DNA from: Tubiluchus corallicola
Lineage: Eukaryota > Priapulida > Priapulimorpha > Priapulimorphida > Tubiluchidae
Reading direction: 5' to 3'
Assembly (NCBI GenBank): GCA_030141605.1
Contig: JAQGDQ010000006.1
Span: 62,001-126,000 of the forward strand
DNA: 64,000 bases
The notes under the pieces are model-generated. The model did not search any database and was not told the DNA's origin. It saw only the letters and a list, made by a program, of their open reading frames with translations. Positions 38,510 through 49,700 of this stretch are shown in pieces. Numbering within the stretch: position 1 is the stretch's first letter; every line of letters starts with the position of its first letter. A program made the position numbers and the translations under genes.

Positions 38510-38770
38510 GTGGACACCAGAGAAAATAAAGCATTGATAAAAATTTGTTGCCAGGAAAAAATCAGACTTAATCCTTTGGATTACGGTATCTGGAAAACCC
38601 TTAAAGAGAAACTATTCAACGACCGCACAGAACCGTTTGATGTAATGCAACTAGAGACAAAAGTTGTTGAGTGCTGGGATCAAATAGGCATTAAAGAAGT
38701 GAAAAACTGTGTCAGCTGTTGGAGGAAACACCGTCCCCTAGTTTGCAAAAATAGTGAATACATAGAGCAC
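38510..38770 (+). pseudogene. Tc1/mariner transposase C-terminal relic
   Basis: The frame starting at 38510 contains LNPLDYGIWKTLKEKL, then VMQLETKVVECWDQIGIKEV, then CVSCWRKHRPLVC, then SEYIEHF. This is the C-terminal part of Tc1/mariner transposases: the D-L-N-P-L-D-Y block that carries the third catalytic D, then a W-x-x-I helix, a W-R/K-x-R segment and a final G-x-x-I/F-E-H. Here the usual P-D-L-N-P reads I-R-L-N-P, so the residue before LNP is not the usual D, and the usual G-G before IEHF is replaced by S-E-Y. The N-terminal DNA-binding part and the first two catalytic residues were not found upstream, so this is a truncated dead copy. The frame continues 48 codons past the family's normal end. 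Confidence 0.75.
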
Positions 38771-39012
38771 TTTAGCAATTTATGTTTTAGTTCTTTCCGG
38801 CATTTATTTTATTTTTTTGATTTCTGGATTCTTCTGTATTTTAAGGAAATGACAAAGAATAATTTTTCTTGTTTATACATACGTGTCTGTAACATCACTG
38901 TGGTAATTTTCAGTTGATTACATTGTTTTTTCTTATACTATCGTATTGAAAACTTCGCCAGATTTTTTGCGCCAACTGAAGCTGATATACAGAGCACGAT
39001 TTTTTTTCTACA

Positions 39013-39050
39013 CCAACGTTGGAAGAAATAAATCATTTATTTGACGTTGG
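39013..39050. repeat. Interrupted inverted repeat
   Basis: CCAACGT (39013-39019) pairs with ACGTTGG (39044-39050), and AAATAAAT (39026-39033) pairs with ATTTATTT (39035-39042) around a single C. Fifteen base pairs with a bulge of six bases on one side. It could be a terminator-like or element-end hairpin; no function is evident. Confidence 0.6.
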
Positions 39051-39420
39051 ACTATGTACGTGTTTACTACCTCCATATTCCTAAAACCTACACGTAGGCG
39101 TAAGAGCTCAGAGGATTGTGAGAAGACGCAGATTTTCCCTATCGAGTTCCAGTGCATTACCAAACCGAATATAATTTCACTCCATCATCATTAAAATTTC
39201 AACACAAGATAGTGACTAAGTGGCAGTCGATTGAATGACTGATTATAGACGAAAGTACTCAGAGCAAGACTGTTATGTATATAGAGTTAGTTGCATCAAA
39301 TCGAAAAAGTGTTACATTATTAATGAACTTGACCACCAGGGGTGTAAGAGATAAGGTTATTGTGCAAGTAACATGAAAGCCAACAATCAAGTGCAGTCAA
39401 TATTCAGGCTTCATCACAAT

Positions 39421-39436
39421 CACACACACACACGAC

Positions 39437-39534
<98 letters not shown>
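39421..39534. repeat. CA dinucleotide microsatellite
   Basis: (CA)n of about 110 bp with single interruptions (GACACACG near 39434 and AAAC near 39521). The HTHT-type frame across it (39373-39576) is an artefact. Confidence 0.97.
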
Positions 39535-41286
39535 GAAATTAACATTACACATGAAAGTAACGTCGAGTTCAGATAATTAGATTGGAAATTATCGCTTCTA
39601 CTCTTATACTACGTGCTGATTAGTTTGCTGAGTGGTTTAAAATTTTGAATACACTGAACTGTATTTCGTTCAACTAGTCCTTAAATTAACTATACAGCAT
39701 TGTAAGATACTTTTCTGTGCATTTTACACATTTTAAATCTGATTTGTAATGCGTTATCATTAGAACTGCAGACTTTATTGTTAAACCACTGAATTTATAA
39801 AATATAAGCACTTAACTTTTTTATCTCATTCAATAATCCTCTCTAGTTAAATTTATTGTGGATAGCGATGATAATAATTATGACGACGATTTCTTTTCTC
39901 TTTCGTTTTGATCTATGTAGCGGTATAAAAAGGAAAGATAAACCTTTAAATGAAGCTTGCCATTAAAAACGATATTTTTATAAAATTACTCGAATAAAAT
40001 AAAAACGTATAAAAATTAATGCAGCCAACTTTTCTTCTTCTTGACATACCTTACACTTATTCTAATTAAAATGTTTGGGAAATTTTCGTGCTTAGCCGAG
40101 CGTTTTATCTGAAATCCAGCCTCCATTAGAAAACATGCAAGGATATCAATATCAGATTGTGTTAAGGGACTGCCTAGGTCTCTAGCAGGCAATAAACTCG
40201 CTACTGCTCTGATAATTCGTTTAAACGGAATGCTTCTAAGCGGTTTATAGTTTCTTAAATGCTAGTGTACTTACGCACAGTAACACACAGTATCAGCTAA
40301 CATTGTACAACGAGTACAAACTTTTAAAGCATTATTGAAGAGAAATTTTGAGTCTTAACGACATGCAAAACTAATCCACACTTTGTAAGTTTTTTATTAC
40401 TAGCGCTTGTTCATCATTAGCCATGCAGTTTATTACATTAAAATGAGCTCATAAATGCGTGTGAGATTAAAATCATGCAAATAAACCGCATTAATTGAAA
40501 CATTAAACGTGAATTACCGTCTAAATTCTCGAAGCACGCGGTTCATTATTCCTTAAAACTTTATTTATGAAATGAGATATTATTTATAGAGCACATTTAT
40601 GAAAAGCAATACGGCTCAGTTTGACTATAATTTAATACATATGAATGAATTAACAACTAATGAATCAACTTACCTTTAAGACTGTGGCAATAAAACAGAT
40701 ATTTAAATACGGCAGCAATTTTTCTGAGAACAGATGTGTGTCAGCTAGAACAAGAGCGAACTCCTTGGTTTTGTATTTTTCTTGACGTGACTAAATGCGA
40801 TAAGTCTTGTCATTTTCGTCACGCAACTTGCTAGCTTTAATCACATTAAGTTTATAACTTAGTTCGGCAAAAGCGTGCAGTAATTTAATAAATTTGCGAT
40901 GCGCAAAGCGTCGAAGCTAGTTAGAGTAGTCTCGAGTAAAAAAATTCGTTTAATAGGAATGTCGTTTCCCGATAATTTCTCGACTTTACCTGCAGAATCT
41001 CGGCAAGGTACAACGTGACTCGTTTAATTATTTGGATGATTTGTGCGTTCGCCAGGAGACATGTGAGTGGCTTCCTCTGCGTTTAGCACTACTGCACCAT
41101 GTAGTGCTCGGCTGCTCGCCTTGCTGTCAGCTGAGCTCTAACAACTGACGCTGATCGCAAACACTGAACAGCGCATGTCACTGCGACCAAATGCATCCTG
41201 ACATGCAGGTAATCAGCCTCCGTGCAATGAGATGAGGATGCTGATGAACTAATGACGTTACCTGGCTATGTATGAGACAGCTATAT
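39535..41286. other. No gene; short perfect hairpin at 41085-41108
   Basis: AT-rich except for a GC-richer patch at about 41040-41240. In that patch AGCACTAC (41085-41092) and GTAGTGCT (41101-41108) form a perfect 8-bp stem with an 8-base loop. No coding region is supported. Confidence 0.5.
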
Positions 41287-42062
41287 GTTACAATTGATAG
41301 CGCACGACATCGTAATACCAAATAATTCGCGCATATTATAATAAGAAATTAAAGTATAATGTAATAAAAAAACTCGGTAATGTAAATATAATGCAAAATG
41401 CAAATGTAATTACACGAAGTTTAATGCATATTGTATCTGCACAAGACGTATAATGTAATAACTTAAATTATAGGATAGTTGCAAAGTATAAAAAACTGTG
41501 ATCACAATATATTCACAACCGTTCCAGTCTACCAGTGCTATCTAAATGCTATAACACTAATGCTTATAATAATATAATTAAATGGACAGCATAAGTGTTT
41601 TAAGGCTACATACTTACTGTTTTTATAAAATTGTATTTATAAAGCAAATATAAGCAGCTGCTTAGAGTCCGAAATCAAGAGATGATGCGTGAGCATTAAC
41701 TGAACCCGAGTCGATTATTTACTGGTTATATAATAGTAAAATAGAGTCGAGCACCCGAACTAGTCCAAATTACAACTCGTATTAGGTAATGTTTAACGTA
41801 ATTTTTGACGTAATGCTGCAGTGAAGTAAAGGACTGTGTGTTACTATCGTATTCAGATATATTTCCACAGGAATATTCTTGTAGACCTATGCATGGAATG
41901 GATAAGCTCCAGTACCAAGTAACATTAATTCAACTAGTTATTACATTATGTCATTACGTTACATCGTGCAATTTATCGGTTGGAATTTTTGTTACTACAT
42001 TCAGTGGTGTTACAATATACGTTAAACTTCTGGTTATTACTTTATGTGTTAAATTTTGTAAA
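41287..42062. mobile_element. Shorter copy of the long-TIR element (copy 2)
   Basis: The left arm (41287-41470) and right arm (about 41911-42062) carry the same ATAATGTAATAA / TTATTACATTAT sub-repeats in inverted orientation as copy 1. The right arm shares long phrases with 22686-22810, for example GTTACAATATACGTTAAACTTC against GTTACAATATGCGTTAAACTTC. The interior (41525-41905) matches 22195-22560, including TAATAATATAATTAAA and GCATGGAATGGATAA. Against copy 1 about 1.7 kb of the interior next to the left arm is missing, so this is a deletion derivative. An 82-codon frame at 41838-42086 is incidental. Confidence 0.72.
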
Positions 42063-43245
42063 GTTATCCCGAATGATGCTACGTAAAAAATAAACAAACG
42101 TGTTAAAGCTGTATGAAAGAGCCTGGTGCAGTCTTTCGAAGCAATCTGAAGACGATATAATCTTATTTTGGTGTAGGTATGTTCATGCCGATCAACAAAA
42201 CTTGACTACCGCCAATCGTTTTCACGTTCTTCAAGCCAGCCAAAAAATGTAAAATTATAAATTACTTGCATCAAATTCGCGTATTATGGTAATCAGACAA
42301 TTATTTCAGTTATTTTATCAAATAAACAATATCGTTTTCATACAGTCCATAATTGCATTCAGCAAATCAGTAAATTACCCATGTTTTCCTCATTGCCTGG
42401 AGGGTACGTTTAACAGAAGACAACTGTACAATATTATGTAGATCAGGAGTAGGTAATTGCGCCGCGTTTCTACGACTGCATGAATCTGCATCGTGTGGCA
42501 ATTTTGCTCGTCAGAAATAATGAGTAGAGTAGCAAGAGAGTAGGGAAAAGCACATAATGAGACTTATTGAATACACTTATTCTGTTCTCTGAATAACAAC
42601 ATCAACGTGATTATAGTAGCTTGCAAAACACCATGAACTACTCAGATTGCTTGTTACGCTCCCCAAAAAATGAATGCAGTTTTGGCTTCGCTTTTCACTT
42701 TTTGACGATTTCAAATATTTTTTAACGAGTATGTGAATTAGTCACTCAAAGACAACATTCAGTTCTGTGAATAACGTACTGTCTACATATTTAAAGAGAT
42801 GAGATTAGTTAAGCAGTCCACAAGAAATAGAAACGGCTCTTGAAAGCCTGCTACATGAGCAGGGTGACAAACACGATGCCAGGCCGATGAAGTTAAACCT
42901 CGCAAAATAAAACAACTTGCCAGTTTATCATTCCTCAGTCCTATAGATCTTCACCGTGATAAGTCGTTAATTAGCAGCCTTTTTCAATTCGCCTCTTCAG
43001 ATCTGCTGGATCTTTTACCTCCTGTTTGTTTGTTTTTCTAAAACTTAACTTTTTCTTAAAAGTTACTTCATTTCAAGACTTTTTTGACCTTGAACCATGT
43101 AATCAAAGTAAGTCATCCCTATTCCACTAAAATCTACTTTTGTCATGTGAGAGTGAGAGTTTGTTTTTTGAACAAGTTTTGCAGTTTGTGATTATAAACT
43201 TACACTCAAAAACTCAAAAAGCTAGACTAATGACGTCCATCTGTT

Positions 43246-43258
43246 TGACCTTTGACCT
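43246..43258 (-). promoter_or_regulatory. Perfect DR1 nuclear-receptor-like motif, possibly part of a repeat
   Basis: TGACCTTTGACCT is the reverse complement of AGGTCAAAGGTCA, the direct-repeat-1 site bound by HNF4/RXR-type receptors. It may equally be the edge of an interspersed TGACCTTTGACC repeat; a TGACCTTGAACC phrase 165 bp upstream favours that. No gene lies nearby. Confidence 0.3.
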
Positions 43259-43599
43259 TTACCTAAGATCTAGTCTTCAACGCGATAGAACCCATGTCAT
43301 TCGTGCCAAATTAAACGCATTGGCTTGGTTTTAGGGAGGGCCGTATCTCACTGTTGCCTTTCTCTTCTTTATGGCCGCTCCTAACCAGCCATTTTACGCC
43401 TGTGAGCTCTTCAGGCAAAATACGCCTATTTTTCGTGGAATCTGACACCAGTCAACTGCACAGTGTTACCCTAGGAATATTACACACCATTTTCTTCTGC
43501 GCTAATAGCAAATGGGCACATTTTTCAAGTTTCACGTAATTCGTTTTCTAGGGAACTTCATTAATGTCAATTTTGCTTTTTTGTAAGAAAAAGATAAAT

Positions 43600-43815
43600 G
43601 CTTGGTTATAAACGTTATCTCCTTATAGCAAGATCGTTACAACAAAATATTTACAGGATATCTTTATGTCATTATATCTTTGTCCTAATGAGATGCCCTT
43701 TGTCCTGATACTACTTCATTACAATGAGATAGCTGTGTCGTTTTACCGAGGTATTACATCGTTATAACGAGATACTATCTCCTTGTGAAACTACGTCTCA
43801 GTATAACGAAGTATT
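43600..43815. repeat. Degenerate palindromic repeat (CGTTATAACGAGATA type)
   Basis: Half-sites such as AACGTTATCTCC (43611), TTACAATGAGATAGC (43720), ATCGTTATAACGAGATACTA (43769) and CAGTATAACGAAGTA (43800) recur every 30-45 bp. Each is partly self-complementary. It looks like an old short repeat built from a palindrome. Confidence 0.55.
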
Positions 43816-45290
43816 TATTTATTTTTTCAAAAACAAAATAGATTACTAACAAAGATCCGTAGTTATCAGTAAATCATCAAAAATTCAAAGACGCGTTGAC
43901 GCAGCTGCTTGATTTCTGCGATTTCGCACTGCTATTCGCAGCAAAATATCATGTGCATACACACACATCGTTATAAAATCTTGTCCGTAATTTTACCTCA
44001 TTAAGTTGTAGGAAATGTTATCGGGTACTTGGACTTGATTACTGGTTTTTGAGTTTTCTGAAAGCAAATGAAATTATTCTGCGGCGCCAATCAATTCGAT
44101 TAATCAACGATTCAACAGCGTCTAATGTTATTCTTCCAACAAGTAACTACTTAGTGCGACACATGAGGAAGAAGCTGGCAGTGTTGAGAGTGACAAATTT
44201 TGCAAAACAACAACTTTGATTCACTTACTGAAAGCAAAATTAAATAAATGAGCCTCAAAAGAATATAATCGCAGCAAATATAAAATAAGTCACAAAGAAT
44301 ACTTATTTATATTTCGCGAATAACTAAAAAATATAAATAAACACTATGAAGTTTTTGTTTACAAATTAAAAGAATATGCATTAGACAGCCCCATCTGGTC
44401 ACCTGTTAATGGATTGCCTTCATTGCCTCACTAATAATGAATAAAGTACTTGTTAGCATTAAAAATGCAACTTCAGCAAGAATTGTAAGCTGAATGACTT
44501 GAATACTTGAGATGAGTTGAGCTGAGTTAATTATAATGAAAGCTAAATTTAAAAGGTTTCTAATTCAAATTCAAACTCGGTATTCAGATTTCCATCCTTT
44601 GTAAAGGTTTGGTTTCAAAATTTCAATAATTGTGCATTTAATTATTCAGTCGAGTAATCTTGAAATAAAAAATAACTGTCAATTGCCTACTATAAGAGAA
44701 GTTATATTGGAAAGAAAAACCACAAAGAGTTTTATGAGAAGCCACACATGCTTCAATGAGTCTACATGTGCGCTTTTTATGAGAAATAGTACGACCCATG
44801 CGGGAGACGGATGTCATTAAAATAAGGGCGGGCCCCTTGTCGTCTATTACATACATGTGGGCATACCTGGTATATCACGGCGTATGTGTAAGTCATTTTT
44901 AACAAGGAATAACGAACCTTCTGGTCATAAACCAATTAAGATAATTAATTAAGGTACAGAGTAATAGTTTGTCTGACGTATATGCCCATCAAGACTGGTA
45001 AGACAATTGTGTCCAAAAACTACAGAGCCTAAATGTAAGCTTTGTTGTAAAGATTCGGCAAAAACACATGAAATACGTTTCAAACACCTTAAATTTATTG
45101 AAAACCGAAAATTACTAATTGCGAACTATTAGGAGATAAATTTTAAACAACTGTTCTCTGTTTCAAAATTCTGAGGCTGCTCCACACAATAGTTGACTTT
45201 AAGGTGGCAGAAATTTTGAGAGGCTCAAATAGATTCTGATTTTTTCGAACATTTTCATAGTTTCGTTAAAAGCTTTTCCTTGTTTGCTTG

Positions 45291-45336
45291 TCAGTCGGTC
45301 GGACGGTCAGTCAGTCAGTCAGTCAGTCAGTTAGTC
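45291..45336. repeat. CAGT tetranucleotide microsatellite
   Basis: TCAG/TCGG units, about 11 copies, with a GGTCGGAC interruption on the left. Confidence 0.9.
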
Positions 45337-46683
45337 ATAATTAAACAGATTAAAATGTTAGGTTAAAAACTTTCGTAAGACATCTTACTCGTATGTAAGC
45401 CGTTGCAATACTAATTATAATCTAACGTAGCAATGAACTTTTATTTTTTTTCTTTTCAGGCATGCTATCGTAAATAAGTATTTGTCCTGGAATTTTAATC
45501 GTGTGTTCTTATTTTATATTATTATATTTCTTTATACCAGGACAAAATAAACTAATCAATGTAATAAACACTAACATTTTGTAATGACAGTTCGCTGCTG
45601 TAGGACATCGAAATAATCTTTAGATATTACGCCGATATATGTTTACAACTTGGTGCTTTTTCAAAATTAAAAACAATCAAACCAGAAAATTACACTCAAA
45701 GTTCCGACACAGTCAATCAGTCAGTTTGTGATTTGTGAGAAAAAGTTTCATACATGACTGTGTAATTTATGAAACTGTTTAGTGTAGGTATATAATTACA
45801 TTAGTTAATTTACCATGGTTTCTGTCAGACTCTATTGCTTTATACACCATTGTTACTTCTGTTTTCCTTTTACTTTCCCATCAAAATATCAGACGGATTC
45901 TAATGAGTGCCATTCTAGTTCTAATGTATATTTTGACTTGATTTCAACAGACTAATTGCATTACCAGCCTACATATAAGCTGTATTTTTTATCGAAAAGA
46001 AAAGAATCAATGAAGCCAGATGAATGTATATATTTTTGCTCACTAAGCAAAGGAAGCCTTAGCAATGCAAGTCAATCTCGTTTCAACTAATGGAATACGC
46101 AAACCTCCACAAACACAGAAGACCCACAATGTGAACTTGTAAAAAGAGACAACGTTTACGGAGAACAAAGAAAATGTCATATAATTTATATGCATTTTCA
46201 CACACTATTTGCCTTATCTTGTGTAACGTGCTACTCTGTTTGCATAATGCCTTTACAAAAACTGACAGTGCGAGAATTGAAAATAATAATTCCTCAGTCG
46301 TGAATGCAAATAAGCTATAGATGGAAGACAACATTTATTTAATTCTAGTGTGTTATTACAATGACAGAAAGTATAGATAATAATTGAGCTTATGAATAAG
46401 GACTTATTTGCTATCGAACTGGAAGCCTATATTGTACTGGTATGGTAATAACAGTCGGATATTTATTGTACGAGTTGTAACATTAAATTTGGTATTAGTG
46501 AGACTTATCATTTCAAATGTTTTTGATAGGACGCAGCCAATAATTCAGGGGCTGCAAGTTTTGCAACCAATTCGCCGCATGAAGCACGATGACACTCTGA
46601 TCTGCACTTCAAAAAGGAGGCTTGCGCTTATTGCAAATACAATCAATTATTTGTTATGTTGGAGAAAGTAATGAAGAAGAATG

Positions 46684-46730
46684 ATTGAGAGAGAAAGAGG
46701 AGAGAGAGAAAGAACGAGAGAGAGAGAGGG

Positions 46731-46761
<31 letters not shown>

Positions 46762-46786
46762 GGAGAGAGAGAGAGAGAGAGAGGAG
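46684..46786. repeat. GA-rich microsatellite
   Basis: (GA)n with GG and AA interruptions over about 100 bp. The 76-codon arginine/glutamate-rich frame across it is an artefact. Confidence 0.95.
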
Positions 46787-49700
46787 ATTTTTTAACCCGA
46801 CAAGGTCTCCTGTACATTAACAAACTAGCAGTACAAAACTGCAGTGGTCTAGAGCGTTTACAGATCTACCACACCACGAACAATAGTTTTCTGAAAGCTT
46901 GTTCAAATTAGAACTTGGTGTAGGTTTAAAATAATGAGACTACATGCAGCACGCATTAAAAAGATCAATGCGAGGCCTTTTAATTTTGCTCAAGTAAAAA
47001 CAACTTTTTTTCGTTTCTCTAACATCGAAATCCTTCGAGCGACACATTGTATTGTTTCTTTGAATGCCGTGGCTAATAATTTGGAAGATTTTAATGAATT
47101 GCTGTCTTTTTCTAAAATTAGGTTTTTTATACATATTTGAAATTGTCGAGTCTAAGTCTGCATACCGCACGTTGCTGTGCTGTCAAATTTGGCAATATCG
47201 GCATTTGTTCTGCCATAAACTCCTCTATACTTTGTTTGTATAGCCTGACATTTGCATAAAAGTGTTCCTTTTCGCTCGAACATAAATATAGATTTTCTGA
47301 CAAATGTAGTTAGGAAGGCAGTTCCTTGTTTCAGAAACAAAAACTCAATAAATCACATTTAGGGCTTCCTTTATTGCAAAGGAACGAATATGCACTATTT
47401 GCACAACTGAATTGCGCAAGGAAATTATGCTCGAAAATTTATAACAAAGCTCATAGGAAGTAGCATTCACAAAGTGGGTTGTTCATAAATCAGAGATGAC
47501 ACGAATATATGCATTCAAACAGTTTGCTGACAAATATTTAATATTTAAATGAGCAACTTTCTCTTTTGAGTTGTGGCGATGATTTATGAGTTTAGTTAAG
47601 ATCAATTCTTCAAGCACATTACATGGTCATCAGGCTTAAGTGGCGCAAAACAGTTATGCGTATTTACCTATTAGAAAACTTTACAAAGCCTTTTATTTTA
47701 CAGTTACAATTGCGAAACATTTACATGACTGAACGAAGAGATACATGTACCGTTAGAGGTTTGAGAAAATTCTCGATGCAACTTAATTATCAGTCAATAT
47801 CAAACACTTCTCTGAAAACCATATAAAAAATCAGCAATCAAACATTTAAGTACTTGAGATGTTTGATTATCTAACATACATCAAGATCTGTAGAGTACCC
47901 GCCTGCATGTGTTACTATTACCTCGATCAATTGGTTTCTGAAACGAAACTGATGCAAGGTCTAATAAACTATATTAAAACTAAATACTGTCATTTAGTTA
48001 GCCTTGCGGCCTTGATAAGGCTGGCTAAAGAGAAAGATTAAAACTGAGCCGCTTTAAAGTAACGTGCCAGCTCTATTGTTCTGCCAGCTGCTTTATGGCA
48101 ACTTGTCTGCTTTGCTTCAACTTTAGAGCCAGAACTCGTCACATATATATAATTGTACACCTTAGTTTTGATTGTAATGTAAACACTGGCAACAAGAACG
48201 TTTCAATCTCAAAACTTTTACGCTATTTTTAAACTTTCGCCGTCACCCAGTGCCTGAGCATCCTAATAACCACTTCACGTACGTATAGGGTTTTTCGTAA
48301 GTTTCCCATTATTTTTAAAACTTTGCTACAAATAGCAATTATAAGACAAACCACATGACAATTTGGCTGCTGAGTCTATCTATATCTATGAGAATTTTGT
48401 TGGTAGACGTTGCAAGGTATACGATTCGACAAACGAGGAAGTCATGCGATTTTACACCTCTGTTCCAGATCAGCATGACAAGTAGAAGAAAACCGCGCAA
48501 TACTTACAATGTAGAAAATACCTTGGTAAGAGTTTTGGTAGTGGGTGTCCTAGTTAGTGAGAAGGGACGACTCAAGATGAACGTCGTTAATGGATTGGCA
48601 GTGAAGAAAATTGAAATTAAAATTACTGAGTGACTTATAAAAAAACTAGTTTTTGCCATCGCACTATTTGTAAGATTCGCGTAAGGTTTTACATTTGACT
48701 GGGGATAATTCAGTTTGGTGGGTTATGTGGATGACTGGATCCGCATGATTGGGTCTGGCTGAGACGACGCAGCAAAAACTTCTACCCAAAGCTACTTGTT
48801 GTAATAGATTTGACACATTGTTATCAGTCGATAAAAACACATTTTAATACTTGAATAAAGATTATCTCCAGAGAATCAAAATCTGTAAATTCAACGGTAA
48901 TTCAACGTGTAGTCTTTCACGTTACAACCGTATCTTAAAAAAAAGATTCAGTATCCAATGTCTAAGAAGTGTTTAAGAACCCTTGTCAAGATAGTCTACT
49001 TTGACTCTCTTATTACTGCTAGTTTATGAAGCTTTTTTGTCTCATATCGCATCGCCTCATTGAGCAAGCGATATGTGATGTTGGTGCAATTGGCTTCGTT
49101 TGTAAAACGCTAAATGACGAAAAAGCGAAAGAGTTGCCTCTCCTTAAACAGAATTCTAAGATTACGTCCTGAAACCTGTTAAAATTTCTGCTCTGTTGCG
49201 TGACGTGAAGCAGTGCGCCTGTTTACGGGTTAATAATGCTCGTAACACAATCCTTGCATTAATGCCACAGGCAGGGAAACACATGCTGATTTTTGTATCC
49301 ATCCATGCATGCTGCTGTCTTACCTGAGGCACTGGCATTGTGCTTTTCAGTTGCCTGGCAACCATTAAACATTTTTCTTGAACAATTATTATATTTTTTT
49401 ATAGTAGCAAACAAGTCGGACACGCCATTACGGTTAAATGATATTAAAAGGAGAATGCAGCCGTCGATGATAAAACGTACCAGCTAACACATTCGATTCA
49501 GGAAGGCATTTTGCAAAATTGCACGTTCTTTTTCTTTGCTTTTGAAATATGTTGTATAAAAGCGGAAGCTAACTCGTTTTCACTGTGTCGCCGCGTGATT
49601 ATACGTCACGCACTATATATTTCTCTCTGGCTTCTTTACCTATATTTAAACTGGCGAGAAATAACCGAATGTCCTTTGATGCAGGTAAAGCACAGGATTA

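Larger units (their letters stand above)
42063..46683. other. No gene; scattered repeat fragments
   Basis: AT-rich sequence without a supportable gene. Listed separately: a DR1-like site at 43246, a degenerate palindromic repeat at 43600-43815 and a CAGT microsatellite at 45291. Confidence 0.5.

Noticed and set aside
39373-39576. Frame with a long His-Thr run
   Set aside because: Translation of a CA microsatellite.
46681-46911. Arg/Glu-rich frame starting at 46681
   Set aside because: Its first half is a GA microsatellite and the rest has no family signature.
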